A DNA stretch of 64,000 nt from Pseudoflavonifractor sp. 524-17 (GCF_009935845.1 NZ_QWEK01000017.1:28243-92242), one strand, 5' to 3'; shown: positions 42,841 through 50,896, counted from the first letter of the stretch. A program made the numbers and translations. Notes: a model not told the origin generated them from the letters alone.

Positions 42841-43751
42841 GCGGAGATCCCTCCCCTCGTTTTCCGGGCCAGCCATAACGCCGCCCCGATGAGCGCGGCC
42901 CCGCCGCCCGCAAAAGCCAGCAGGGGGAGCGGGTTCGTGCAGCCGGTATCTTCCGTGTGATTGCTGTCCTCAGCCGGAAGCTGCTCGGGCTCCGGGGTGG
43001 GCTCCGGCTCAGGCTCAGGGGCCGGGGGTTCCTCTGCCGGGAGTTCCGTGCCGCCGAAGACGGCGGTATACGTCACCACGTCACAGCCCGCCTTGGCCAC
43101 TTGGCCGGTGTAATTGGCGGTGACGGTGTAGCCGGTGGCGTACCGGCTGCTGGCCGTGCCGGTGTAGGTGGCGGAGGCGGTGTAGTGGGCTCCGTCGCTG
43201 GACCACTGGACATCCGCCAAAGTCAGCGTCCGGCCGTTCTCCGTGACCGTCTTGGGCACCAGGGACAGATCCGCGTCGGACAGGTTGGGATAGCTCCGGG
43301 CGGCGGACAAGTTCCTGGTTTTGGTGGCGTAGCCCTTGACCTGAATGTGAATCGAGGTGTGGTCCAGGATCAGCGTTCCGGCGTAGCCGTCCTCCGTGGT
43401 CACTTCCCGCTGGCCATCCAGCAGCTTCAGCACCTCCGGCAGCTCCCCGGTGCGGCTGTCTATGGTGACGGTCTCCGTATGGGACCGGGTGTCCACCCCC
43501 ACCTCGTCCCGGCGGGTCAGGTCCAGCAGGTGATAGCGTAATCCGTCCCGCTCAAAATCCCCGGTGGGAATTCCAGCGGGGTCGTCGGTCAGGGAGAGCT
43601 GGTACACCTTGCGGATGCGGGGGCTGTCTCCCTCCATGTAGGTCTCCACCGAATTGGGGTAGTGCTGCTCCGCCGCCAGCGCCGGGGGCGCGGCTGCGCT
43701 CACTGCCAGCGCCGCCGCACACAGCAGCACGGCGATTCGTTTTTTCATCAT
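42837..43751 (-). CDS. exported surface protein with C-terminal membrane anchor
   Basis: A 304-residue protein with a signal peptide (KKRIAVLLCAAALAVSAAAP), a beta-rich body containing HSHTETVTIDSR-like and TLILDHTSIHIQVKGYATKT segments, a Pro/Glu-rich spacer (PEPEPEPTPEPEQLPAEDS), and a C-terminal membrane segment (LPLLAFAGGGAALIGAALWL) with ARKTRGG as stop-transfer. There is no clear LPxTG; CTNPLPLLAF sits where one is expected. It overlaps the sortase gene by four bases, so they are co-translated. Homologues sit in the same spot in related ICEs. Function unknown, likely cell-surface. Confidence 0.65.
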   Translation of the reverse strand: MMKKRIAVLLCAAALAVSAAAPPALAAEQHYPNSVETYMEGDSPRIRKVYQLSLTDDPAGIPTGDFERDGLRYHLLDLTRRDEVGVDTRSHTETVTIDSRTGELPEVLKLLDGQREVTTEDGYAGTLILDHTSIHIQVKGYATKTRNLSAARSYPNLSDADLSLVPKTVTENGRTLTLADVQWSSDGAHYTASATYTGTASSRYATGYTVTANYTGQVAKAGCDVVTYTAVFGGTELPAEEPPAPEPEPEPTPEPEQLPAEDSNHTEDTGCTNPLPLLAFAGGGAALIGAALWLARKTRGGISA

Positions 43752-43760
43752 GCGTCCTCC

Positions 43761-44474
43761 TCAATCTTTTTCCGTTTCTTCGCGGGCGAAGCGCTCCTCC
43801 AGCCGCGCCACGCTCCAATTCTGCTTGAACTGTCCCAGGGGACCGGGGCCGAACATGGCCCGCGCCCGGTTGTCCATCTCCAGCAGCCGCGCCCACAGCT
43901 CCGGATGGTGGTTTCTCAGCTTCCGCAGCTCGCCGATACGCTGGAGGGGACAGCACCAGCAGGACGCCCGGTGATAAATCTCATACAGCCCGCCGAAGTC
44001 AAAGCCCCGGCTATAGCAGATTTGCAGGGCCTGGGTCTCCGTGACGCCCCACTCCATCAGGGGATAGCGGTGCCGGGGATCGTCCTTGCAGCGGCGGGCT
44101 TCATCGGCGGCGATACCGATGTAGTGCAGGACATCCGGCTCCTTTTTCAGCCGGTTGGTCGCTTCCTGAATCAGCTCGGTTTTGAGCTTGCTGGTACACC
44201 AGCGCACCTTCATCCCCGGCCAGCCATAGCCGGTCACAGGCTGGCCCATGGCGAACCGGCGCGCTATGGCCCGCTTTTGTTGCAGCGGGTTGTCAAACAT
44301 GAGCCGCTCAAAGCCGTGGGGATGGCGCAGAGTGATAATATGGATGCCGCGCTCCTGACAGAGCAGACTGTCCAGCTTGGCCATATGGGCTTCCAGCTCT
44401 GGGAACTCCATGCCGGTGTCTGCATAGAATACGCAGTCGATGGGCATGTTCTTTTCCAGCATCAGCAGGAGCAT
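43761..44474 (-). pseudogene. PAPS-reductase-like protein with damaged 5' end
   Basis: Residues visible from ATG 44474 match the adenine nucleotide alpha-hydrolase/PAPS reductase-like family common in ICEs and phages: IDCVFYADTGMEFPELEAHM, GWPGMKVRWCTSKLK, IGIAADEARR and YHRASCWCCPLQ. The PP-loop HVLNLSGGKDSTAM lies just upstream in the same frame, but no start codon precedes it. A GGAGG site points to an ATA codon (44542-44544) in another frame, and deleting one A from an A7 run (about 44525-44531) would join the two. So start and frame both look mutated. Function in ICEs is unknown; DNA modification is one proposal. Confidence 0.7.
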
Positions 44475-44562
44475 GGCTGTCGAGTCCTTGCCCCCGCTCA
44501 GGTTAAGGACGTGATAATTGCCGGTTTTTTTCGTTTTTATCCGCTATTTCCTCCTTTTTCGC

Positions 44563-44600
44563 AAAAAATAAGCCCCGGAAGGAGCGAGTCCTTTCGGGGC
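44563..44600 (-). terminator. terminator after DUF3846 gene
   Basis: On the minus strand gccccgaaagga and tccttccggggc pair (44572-44600, one mismatch), followed by TTATTTTTT. A clear intrinsic terminator between the DUF3846 gene and the PAPS-reductase-like gene. Confidence 0.75.
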
Positions 44601-44668
44601 GGATTGGTGTGGCCGTTGTGGTGCTTCTGTCTAGGGCGGAACCAGCAGGCGGCGGAGCAACTGGCGCT

Positions 44669-45004
44669 TCACAGGGCGCTGTCACCTCCCGGCAGGGCGA
44701 AGTACGCCTCAAATTCCCGCCGCTGGGCGGCGCTCAGGGAGGCGAAGTGCTCCCCCTCGAAGCTGCACAGCAGGAACGTTCCGGCAATAAAGTCTCCTTT
44801 GTCCGTGGGATTTTCCCGGTTGGGCATGAGCTTCTTGTGTTTGCCCTCGCCGTTGCAGATGAGCATCACCCGCTGGGGCAGGTAGCACCCGGCCTCAATG
44901 GGACCGCCCACGATCTGCTGAAAGGCTTCCAGGGTGTCCGGCGCCCGGGCCGGGCGGGGATTTTTGCCGGGCTCCACCACCAGAATGTCAATTTCTCTTG
45001 TCAT
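44669..45004 (-). CDS. DUF3846 protein
   Basis: A 111-residue protein. ATG 45004 follows GGAGGACATCG; the 12-residue upstream extension is not used. Segments typical of DUF3846: DILVVEPGKNPRPARAPDTL, EAFQQIVGGPIEAGCY and LICNGEGKHKKLMPNR, in which a small phage/ICE-borne domain precedes a variable tail. It follows repA by 19 bases. The function is unknown; these proteins accompany replication modules of ICEs and phages. Confidence 0.75.
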   Translation of the reverse strand: MTREIDILVVEPGKNPRPARAPDTLEAFQQIVGGPIEAGCYLPQRVMLICNGEGKHKKLMPNRENPTDKGDFIAGTFLLCSFEGEHFASLSAAQRREFEAYFALPGGDSAL

Positions 45005-45023
45005 GCGATGTCCTCCGTTCGTG

Positions 45024-46013
45024 TTATTGTCCAGCGGCATACCACGCCAGATCGTGGCTGGCCTGGGATGCGTAATACTGGCTGATGGTGACGGGGGCGT
45101 TGTACAGCGCCGCCAGGGTGTACGCCTTGATATTGCGTATCAGCGTGGTGTTCTGGTTCATGCTCTCCAGGACGTAGGCGACGTGCTCATGATTGAGCTT
45201 CAAAAACCGGCTCTTGACCACGCTGGCGGCCATTTCCTCTCCGGAAATACGGATAAAATCCTTCCGGGAGCAGCAGACCTCCGCCATCAGCTCCACATAG
45301 CCCTCCAGCGTTTCCCCGTCGTAGGGATGCTCTTGAAGCAGGAGATCAAAGTCGATAGCTTCTTTTAGCAGCGCCCGGTATCGATCCATCTCATCCATCC
45401 GCATCCAGTCCTTGGTCCGGCCGGGGGCAGGGGGAAGGATAGATGGATCCGTCTCGTTCTGGTCAGTTTGTTTCTTCTCAGTCTTATTAGCGGCCCCTCC
45501 GGGGAAGTCAAGACCGCCCGTTTCGGGATGTGCAGGCTTCCCCGTTTCGGAGGTCAAGACTTCCGGGGCGGGGTGAGGCTTCCTCAAAGCGGAAGTCTGG
45601 CCGTCTTTCGGGGACTGGGGCGGTTCCGGTTCCGGCGCTGGGTCGGAAAGCGGGGGCAGGACGAAATTCTTGACATAAATGCGGGTGGGACGGCCCTGGC
45701 CCTGCTTTTTGCGCTCAATCAGGCCGGTATGCTCCAGCTCCGCAAACAGCTTGACCGCCTTGTTGTGGCCGCAGTCCAGCATTCTCATGGCGTCCTCCTG
45801 GGTGAAGTAGAGGTACACGCGCCCCTCGATGTCCGTCCAGCCGTTTTTTACCGACAGGCCCATGCGGTCCAGCAGCAGGCCATAGAGGACCTTGGCCTCA
45901 AGAGATACGCACTTGTAGCGAGGGTCCGTCAGCAGTGTTTTAGGGATACGGTAAAAGCTGTATTGGTCCCCTTCGCTGCCGTAGTAGTAGTCCAGATTCA
46001 GGTTTGCCGGCAT
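45024..46013 (-). CDS. repA: replication initiator RepA (RepA_N)
   Basis: A 329-residue initiator. ATG 46013 follows AAGGAGGCAG; the upstream extension crosses a terminator hairpin and is rejected. The N-terminal winged-helix RepA_N domain reads YSFYRIPKTLLTDPRYKCVS, LEAKVLYGLLLDRMGLS and GRVYLYFTQEDAMRML. An acidic/Pro-rich linker (about 125-215) leads to a C-terminal domain (RYRALLKEAIDFDLLLQEHP...RNIKAYTLAALYNAP) often called DUF6017. Such proteins start theta replication of plasmids and ICEs. It stands with parAB, forming a replication-partition module. Three hairpins just upstream suggest transcript-level control. Confidence 0.88.
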   Translation of the reverse strand: MPANLNLDYYYGSEGDQYSFYRIPKTLLTDPRYKCVSLEAKVLYGLLLDRMGLSVKNGWTDIEGRVYLYFTQEDAMRMLDCGHNKAVKLFAELEHTGLIERKKQGQGRPTRIYVKNFVLPPLSDPAPEPEPPQSPKDGQTSALRKPHPAPEVLTSETGKPAHPETGGLDFPGGAANKTEKKQTDQNETDPSILPPAPGRTKDWMRMDEMDRYRALLKEAIDFDLLLQEHPYDGETLEGYVELMAEVCCSRKDFIRISGEEMAASVVKSRFLKLNHEHVAYVLESMNQNTTLIRNIKAYTLAALYNAPVTISQYYASQASHDLAWYAAGQ

Positions 46014-46040
46014 GATGACTGCCTCCTTCTTGATATGCGG

Positions 46041-46088
46041 AAAACAAAAAAGCGGGCCGGTGACTGTAAGGTCAGTCACCGGCCCGCT
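46041..46088 (-). terminator. leader hairpin 1 before repA
   Basis: Perfect 16-bp arms (agcgggccggtgactg at 46051-46066, complement at 46073-46088), followed on the minus strand by TTTTTGTTTT. It ends only 28 bases before the repA start, so it can attenuate repA. Confidence 0.8.
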
Positions 46089-46122
46089 CATGCTTCTGCC
46101 GCTTGTTGATTTGTCTGTAAAC

Positions 46123-46158
46123 GAAAAAACACCGCATAGCTGGCAGTCAGCTATGCGG
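46123..46158 (-). terminator. leader hairpin 2 before repA
   Basis: Perfect 11-bp arms (ccgcatagctg at 46132-46142, complement at 46148-46158), followed on the minus strand by TGTTTTTTCG. Confidence 0.7.
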
Positions 46159-46176
46159 CGGCTAATCCCCGCAGTG

Positions 46177-46224
46177 ACAAAAAGCCACCCCGCAACTGAC
46201 TAAAGTCAGCTGCGGGGGTGGCTG
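46177..46224 (-). terminator. leader hairpin 3 before repA
   Basis: Arms of about 19 bases (46182-46200 and 46204-46223) with one or two mismatches, followed on the minus strand by TTTTTGTC. It lies just after the stop of the upstream gene. Confidence 0.65.
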
Positions 46225-46232
46225 ATGCCGGC

Positions 46233-46691
46233 CTACTGCCATGGCCACGGCTGGGTTCGCACACGCACGCGCAATCCCTTCATAGGAATGTCTTTATGAC
46301 CAACCAAGTAATAATCCTTGCCGTTATGCTCCACGCTGGTAATCGCCCAATAAGGGACGTCGTGATACTTATCCGACACAAACGCCTCAATCACACTGGT
46401 GCAATCATAGCAGTGGCCCTTTGCCGTCCGGTACTTCCCGGCAGTCCCTTTACTGAGGCGGCTTTCCTCTATGACAGGCCGGGTCAGATAGGAAATGTAA
46501 TCCTGAATATCTGCCAGCCGTTCCGTGATGCGCCGCAGCTCGTCCAGAAGGAGAAGCTGCTCCCCATCGGTAAAATCAATGTCCAGGCCGCTCAGATCAT
46601 CATAGTCCGTGTAGGTGGAGAATTTGAGAAACTGCTCGATATTTCGGTTCAGCTTGATCGCCTCCGAAAGCACTGTCTGTAAATCAGCCAT
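46233..46691 (-). CDS. DUF5348-like protein
   Basis: A 152-residue protein starting at ATG 46691 after AGAAGGAGGCACGGC. The N-terminal half is helical (LQTVLSEAIKLNRNIEQFLK; LLLLDELRRITERLADIQDY). The C-terminal half is beta-rich with a Cys pair (AKGHCYDCTSVIEAFVSD) and VEHNGKDYYLVGHKDIPMKG, which I associate with DUF5348. Function unknown. It lies between parB and repA in the maintenance module and is followed by three terminator hairpins. Confidence 0.5.
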   Translation of the reverse strand: MADLQTVLSEAIKLNRNIEQFLKFSTYTDYDDLSGLDIDFTDGEQLLLLDELRRITERLADIQDYISYLTRPVIEESRLSKGTAGKYRTAKGHCYDCTSVIEAFVSDKYHDVPYWAITSVEHNGKDYYLVGHKDIPMKGLRVRVRTQPWPWQ

Positions 46692-46726
46692 GCCGTGCCT
46701 CCTTCTCTTTCTATGTCCAATCAAAT

Positions 46727-47638
46727 TTATAAATGTTGCGTGTGCCACGTCTCCAGCAGAGATACAATCACTTCCTCCATTTGTTGGGCCGTATAGGACT
46801 GCGGGAAGTATTGTTTCAGCCGCTCCCGTTTGAGCACCACCTGCACCGGCGCTGGGCGCTGTTCTGTCAAGATTGCGTCAATGACAGCGGTGTTCAGGGT
46901 CCCCTCTCTGTTGTACTGTTTGATTTTTGCAAGCTGTGTTCGTCCTGGAAGCATGTTTTGTTTCTTCATTACCGCTGCAAGGTCAGACTGAACGCTTCTT
47001 GGCAGGTCGGCTATGTAATCAGCGGCGGTGCTGACGGACAGCTTTTCTTCGTCCACTAGCACCAGCAGCGGGGCAATCAATTTTGTAAGAGAGATATACC
47101 TTGCAACCGCCATACCAGATTTTTCACCGGCATCCTGTGCAATTTGGTCTCGCGTGGTCATCTTCTGCACCGCCGGTGCAGAAGTGAGGTCCCGGCGCTG
47201 TCCCTGATGTTTCAGGGCTTCCAGCTTCATCCTGTAAGCCCAAGCCTTTTCGCTGGGCAGGATTTTCTCCCGTTGGAGGTTGGAGTCCACCATAATAATA
47301 GTGGCCTCGTCGTCATCCAGCGTCCGGATGAGCACCGGCATGGTGGTTTTGCCGGCCAGCTCGCTCCCACGCTTGCGCCGGTGGCCCGCCACAATCTCAT
47401 AGCCGCCTGACCGCCGGGGCCGGACGATGCCGGGGACCAGGACGCCGTACTCCGCGATGCTCTGCGCCGTTTTCTCCATCGCCTCATCGTCCCGCACCTG
47501 GAACGGATGGTCCTTGAAGGGAAAGAGTTCCGTCAAGGGGACTTCCTGCACCCGCTCAACAACCTCCTCTCCATCGCCGCCCGTCTGAAACAGGTCGTCA
47601 AAGCCGGTCAGCTGTATCTTGCCGGCGCTGCTTTTCAT
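46727..47638 (-). CDS. parB: ParB family partition protein
   Basis: A 303-residue ParB/Spo0J-type protein. N-terminal CTPase/ParB domain: VPLTELFPFKDHPFQVRDDE, AEYGVLVPGIVRPR, the GYEIVAGHRRKRGSEL box, and LQREKILPSEKAWAYRMKLE. The helix-turn-helix that binds parS lies at about 185-215 (AVARYISLTKLIAPLLVLVD; LSVSTAADYIADLP). It overlaps parA by four bases (ATGA). With ParA it segregates the extrachromosomal form of the element and may help it persist. No parS site could be assigned with confidence. Confidence 0.92.
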   Translation of the reverse strand: MKSSAGKIQLTGFDDLFQTGGDGEEVVERVQEVPLTELFPFKDHPFQVRDDEAMEKTAQSIAEYGVLVPGIVRPRRSGGYEIVAGHRRKRGSELAGKTTMPVLIRTLDDDEATIIMVDSNLQREKILPSEKAWAYRMKLEALKHQGQRRDLTSAPAVQKMTTRDQIAQDAGEKSGMAVARYISLTKLIAPLLVLVDEEKLSVSTAADYIADLPRSVQSDLAAVMKKQNMLPGRTQLAKIKQYNREGTLNTAVIDAILTEQRPAPVQVVLKRERLKQYFPQSYTAQQMEEVIVSLLETWHTQHL

Positions 47639-48411
47639 GACAAAACCTCCCGTGTCAGGGCGGCATAGGCGGCGGACACCTTACCGGCAGGGTCGTGGAG
47701 ATAGATGCTCCGGCCCTCCGCGCTGGTCTCCGCCGCACGGATGGAGCGGGGGATGATGCTGTCGAAAATACGCAGCCTGTCCCCGTAGGCGCTGCGGAGC
47801 AGTTCGATGATGTCCCGAGAGTAGGTGGTCCGCAGGTCCGCCATAGTGATGAGAATTCCCGCGATGCGCAGGCCGGGATTAATTTTCCTCTTTACATTGG
47901 AGATAGTACGCAGCAGCTGTTCCAATCCTTTGATGGATAAGTAGTGGGCCTGTATCGGGATCAGAACTTCGTCCGCCGCGGCCAAGGCGTTGATGGTCAG
48001 CATCCCCAGCGAGGGGCAGCAGTCCAGCAGGATAACATCGTACTGGTCCCGGATGCCGTTCAGGTACTCCCGCAGAACCGTCTCCCGGCTCATGGTGTTC
48101 ACCAGCGTGACCTCCAGGCCGGACAGCTCGATATTGGCAGGCAGGAGATCCACCCCCTCCGCCTGATGGAGGATGCCCATATCCGGCGGCAAAGGCTCGT
48201 CCGATAGGATACGCCCCAGCAGCTCCGCAAGGGTGTGTTCCATCTGGTCAGGGTGCTGATAGCCCAGGCTGGCGGTGAGCGAGCCCTGGGCGTCCACGTC
48301 CGCCAGGAGGACCCGCTTGCCCTCCCGGGCCAGGCCAATGCCTAGATTCACCGCTGTTACTGTTTTTCCAACGCCGCCCTTTTGGTTGCAGATTGCCGTT
48401 ATCTTAGCCAT
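47635..48411 (-). CDS. parA: ParA family partition ATPase
   Basis: A 258-residue ParA/Soj-type ATPase of the short class (no N-terminal DNA-binding extension). Deviant Walker A is NQKGGVGKTVTAVNL (residues 9-23). Motif A' is VLLADVDAQGSLTASLG, and Walker B is VILLDCCPSLGMLTINAL. ATP-bound ParA coats the nucleoid, and ParB-bound cargo follows its gradient. Start ATG 48411 after AGGAGGGAATAC. It heads the parA-parB-DUF5348-repA series on the minus strand. Confidence 0.93.
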   Translation of the reverse strand: MAKITAICNQKGGVGKTVTAVNLGIGLAREGKRVLLADVDAQGSLTASLGYQHPDQMEHTLAELLGRILSDEPLPPDMGILHQAEGVDLLPANIELSGLEVTLVNTMSRETVLREYLNGIRDQYDVILLDCCPSLGMLTINALAAADEVLIPIQAHYLSIKGLEQLLRTISNVKRKINPGLRIAGILITMADLRTTYSRDIIELLRSAYGDRLRIFDSIIPRSIRAAETSAEGRSIYLHDPAGKVSAAYAALTREVLS

Positions 48412-48456
48412 AGTTCTTGTATTCCCTCCTCCTTTTGTGCTAAAATAAAAACAGGA

Positions 48457-48645
48457 CTAAACCAGTGCGCCCCTTGCTGTGGGGTGTTTCTGATTTAGTC
48501 CTATTTTAACAGGCCCGTCTTGATACTCCCGGCAGCTTCCACCCCTCAATTCATATTTGCAAAACTCAATCTGACTTTCGATAGAAATACTATCCTTTTT
48601 GTCAATGGACTGTCTTGCATAAATTGCGTCAATTCGATTGTTCAT
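48457..48645 (-). pseudogene. N-terminal stub of a serine recombinase
   Basis: A 62-codon frame begins MNNRIDAIYARQSIDKKDSI, SIESQIEFCKYEL, the start of a recombinase of a different subgroup from the TnpX-like ones (Ser13 as nucleophile). After SCREYQD homology stops and the frame enters a terminator-like inverted repeat (aggactaaa...tttagtcct, about 48452-48505). Ribosome site AAAGGGAGCG is intact. It is a leftover of an element once inserted beside parA. Confidence 0.75.
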
Positions 48646-48733
48646 TTTGCGCTCCCTTTCTGAAAAGAAACGGAGCTGCTGACGCTATGATTATATCATC
48701 AGCAGCCCCGCAAAGCAACGACGCGGCAAAAAT

Positions 48734-48925
48734 TTAGCTGGCCGGTTCCTCCGTCTGCCGGTGGCTGGCATACTTACGGAACACCTCATAAAGCCGCTGC
48801 TCCAACTCCCGGCGCTTTGCTGCCTCCTGCTCCGGGGTGAGAATGGGGGTGAGGTTTTCCAGCGGGATTTCCCGGCCCTGGAAATTGACAATCTCGGTCT
48901 GCGTTTTGTAGCTGATATGCTCCAT
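48734..48925 (-). CDS. small conserved ICE protein
   Basis: A 63-residue protein. ATG 48925 follows AAGGAGTTGCCT. Sequence features: MEHISYKTQTEIVNFQGREI, then PLENLTPILTPEQEAAKRRELE, ending in a helix LYEVFRKYASHR. The pattern is a familiar small gene of Clostridia conjugative elements found near repA/parA, with no known function. The short beta start and amphipathic helix suggest a protein-protein or DNA-binding role. Confidence 0.55.
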   Translation of the reverse strand: MEHISYKTQTEIVNFQGREIPLENLTPILTPEQEAAKRRELEQRLYEVFRKYASHRQTEEPAS

Positions 48926-49154
48926 AGGCAACTCCTTGTTTTCAAATTTTCAAACGGGTCTGTGATGTAGCTGCGGACATTTGTCCGGCGTTTGTCCGAA
49001 AAGTGGGCGCTATTTACTCCCACTCGTTTTATTTATACTTGTTATTGTTCTTATAGTTCTTATTAGAGGACAGGTTTTTTGCCTGCGTCAGCCGGGTTTC
49101 TGCCCTATTACAAGAACAGTTTTCCGGCCATGGTGAAGGACAAGTTTTTATCCA

Positions 49155-49502
49155 TCAGGGGCGGCTAAATTTTTGTCCATCAGGCAGTTTCACATAGATA
49201 TGATTGGGCTTGGAAAACTGCTGCCGTTTGCGTTCAATCAGACCCGCCGCCTCCAACTCAGCCAATACGTTCTTGGCAGTGGTCATGCTCTTGCCGAGCA
49301 TTTCGGCTATCTTCTCAATCGGGAAGATGATATAAACTCTCCCCGCCTCGTCCGTCCACCCGTTGAGCTGGGACAACCGCGCCCGGTCAAGCAAAAGGGC
49401 ATAGGCCAGCTTGGCGGTAAGGGTCAAGCCCATATCCAGCAGGAACCAGGGGAAGAAGAAATAGGGCGGCAATTCGGTAGTTATCGTCATGTAGTCGGTC
49501 AT
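49155..49502 (-). CDS. RepA_N-domain protein
   Basis: A 115-residue protein consisting of little more than a RepA_N-like winged helix: PPYFFFPWFLLDMGLTLTAK, LAYALLLDRARLSQLNG, GRVYIIFPIEKIAEMLGKSM and NVLAELEAAGLIERKRQ. Compared with RepA at 45024-46013 it lacks the linker and C-terminal domain. ATG 49502 follows AAGGAGGCTAATACC. It could be a second initiator, a regulator competing for the same origin, or a truncated relic. The upstream half shares the Asn-Gly-Trp-Thr-Asp (NGWTD) motif with RepA. Confidence 0.75.
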   Translation of the reverse strand: MTDYMTITTELPPYFFFPWFLLDMGLTLTAKLAYALLLDRARLSQLNGWTDEAGRVYIIFPIEKIAEMLGKSMTTAKNVLAELEAAGLIERKRQQFSKPNHIYVKLPDGQKFSRP

Positions 49503-49651
49503 GGTATTAGCCTCCTTAGTGTGGGGCTGTCAGACCGCCGCTGTGGGCCGTTAGAGGCCCGTTTTCGGGGTCGGGAAGGAAATGTATCAGGCCCCCTTTG
49601 AGGGCGGTCTTGAAAGCCCTGATATTACTGCGTTTTCAGCGGGTACTTTTT

Positions 49652-50020
49652 CTACACATCAGCCCGGTTTTTCCTGGCCCATGTGCGTTTGCTCCGTTTC
49701 ACCCGTTCTGCGGCACAGGTGGAGCAATAGAGAGTGTTGTGCCTGGGCGGGGCAAACGGCCTCCCGCACTCCCGGCAGTGCCGCCGTCTGACAGAGGAAG
49801 GCGGGAACAATGCGGCGCACAGGCCGGCGTCCAGAGGAAGGACGGCGGCGCGGAACCACTTGCAAATCAGGGAGTAGGTGATGCTCTGAGGACAGATACA
49901 TTCCTCGCCATCGTCCAGAAGCAGACAGTTTCCGCAATCGTAGTTGCAGCACTTCCGCACCAGCCTCCGGGCCGTCCGGTACTGTTGATAGGTCATGTGT
50001 GGGATTTCGGATGCGCCCAT
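49652..50020 (-). CDS. cysteine-rich VLRF1-domain protein
   Basis: A 122-residue Cys-rich protein. N-terminal part: MTYQQYRTARRLVRKCCNYD, CGNCLLLDDGEECICPQ, and ICKWFRAAVLPLD. The C-terminal part is a zinc ribbon, CRECGRPFAPPRHNTLYCSTC, and a basic tail. This arrangement is annotated elsewhere as a cysteine-rich VLRF1 domain, related to release-factor-like folds, and is typical of ICEs next to oriT. Start ATG 50020 has a modest GAGGG site; ATG 49996 is the alternative. Its actual activity is unknown. Confidence 0.7.
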   Translation of the reverse strand: MGASEIPHMTYQQYRTARRLVRKCCNYDCGNCLLLDDGEECICPQSITYSLICKWFRAAVLPLDAGLCAALFPPSSVRRRHCRECGRPFAPPRHNTLYCSTCAAERVKRSKRTWARKNRADV

Positions 50021-50407
50021 TTCACACGTTCCCTCTGCAAAATCCTAAAAGCGTCAGATTTGCGTTTTTAGCGTGAGTGCCAATCTGGCGTTGACGATAC
50101 CTGACCCGCAGGAAAGGAACAGACGCAAAGCGGGTGTTCCTTTCCTGCGGGTGTGCAAGGGGTTTGGGGAGTGCAGCTCCCCATCGCGTCCGAAGGACGC
50201 AACGCCCCCGGCAGGGCGCACGACACCGGAACGGTGTATAAGTGCGCTGTTGGAAACAGACTGGATTTCCGGCACTAAAAATCATGCTGTTCACTGTGAC
50301 CTCCTTGGCATAGGAGGAACAAGCCGCCGGAGCAGCTTGTCCCTCCCGGTGATAGGGCGGTTGCCCCTCACTTGGTAGCCATCATGCCGGGGTGATCGTC
50401 AGGGCGG
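50021..50407. other. intergenic region holding the ICE oriT
   Basis: Apart from the origin-like structure there is no gene here. A relaxase gene would be expected near such an origin in an intact element. Confidence 0.55.
50104..50250. other. oriT: second oriT-like region
   Basis: A perfect 15-bp stem (50104-50118/50138-50152) carries the 19-base loop acagacgcaaagcgggtgt, 18 of 19 identical to that of the transposon oriT. GC hairpins follow, then acaccg/cggtgt (50223-50228/50232-50237) next to ataagtgcgct (50238-50248), an RSF1010-like nic sequence. No relaxase gene is adjacent, so this is probably the ICE's own origin, now orphaned. Confidence 0.72.
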
Positions 50408-50806
50408 TCAGCGGAAAAATTTGAAAAACTTTTTCCGAACACTCTCGATGCTTTCATGGACTGCGGCCTTGGAGCAGCCGCACCGCCGTCCAATCTCCGC
50501 ATAGCTGTAATCGTACAGCGCATAGAGCAGAAACCGCTCCCGTTGGGTGGGAGTACAGAGGGCCAACACCGCCAGAATTTCATCCAGCGTCTCCCGCTGG
50601 CAGACCAGTTCCTCCGGGGTGGCGCAGTAGGGCAGAATGCCTTGGGCTGCGATTATGTATTCGTCGCACTCGCGCCCGTCCCAGTGCCGTCGCTGTTCCC
50701 GGTCAAGGCTCCGCTCGGTGCGCTTGACCAGCTCCCAAAACTCGTCAAGGGTGGCGGCGTCCTCATAGGTCAGTTTGCGGCTGTATCTTTTGATGGTAAT
50801 CTCCAT
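50408..50806 (-). CDS. sigma-70-like factor / region-4 regulator
   Basis: A 132-residue protein starting at ATG 50806 after AGGAGGATAACACG. The C-terminal part is a sigma-70 region 4-like helix-turn-helix: LCTPTQRERFLLYALYDYSY, then AEIGRRCGCSKAAVHESIES, VRKKFFKFF. The N-terminal part is short and unlike a full sigma region 2. Proteins of this kind are standard in Clostridia ICEs and probably switch element genes on. The longer in-frame extension upstream is not used. Confidence 0.8.
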   Translation of the reverse strand: MEITIKRYSRKLTYEDAATLDEFWELVKRTERSLDREQRRHWDGRECDEYIIAAQGILPYCATPEELVCQRETLDEILAVLALCTPTQRERFLLYALYDYSYAEIGRRCGCSKAAVHESIESVRKKFFKFFR

Positions 50807-50896
50807 CGTGTTATCCTCCTGTTCAGATTTGGGGTAAGCGAAATCTGAACAGGAAAGGCGGACCGCGACACCGGGGCTGGATGGGACAGTCCCCTG

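Noticed and set aside
44521..44545. Programmed -1 frameshift at the A-rich heptamer before the PAPS-reductase-like frame
   Set aside because: The change needed to enter the PP-loop frame is +1 (or -2), and the presumed start codon is ATA, so a classical -1 signal does not fit.
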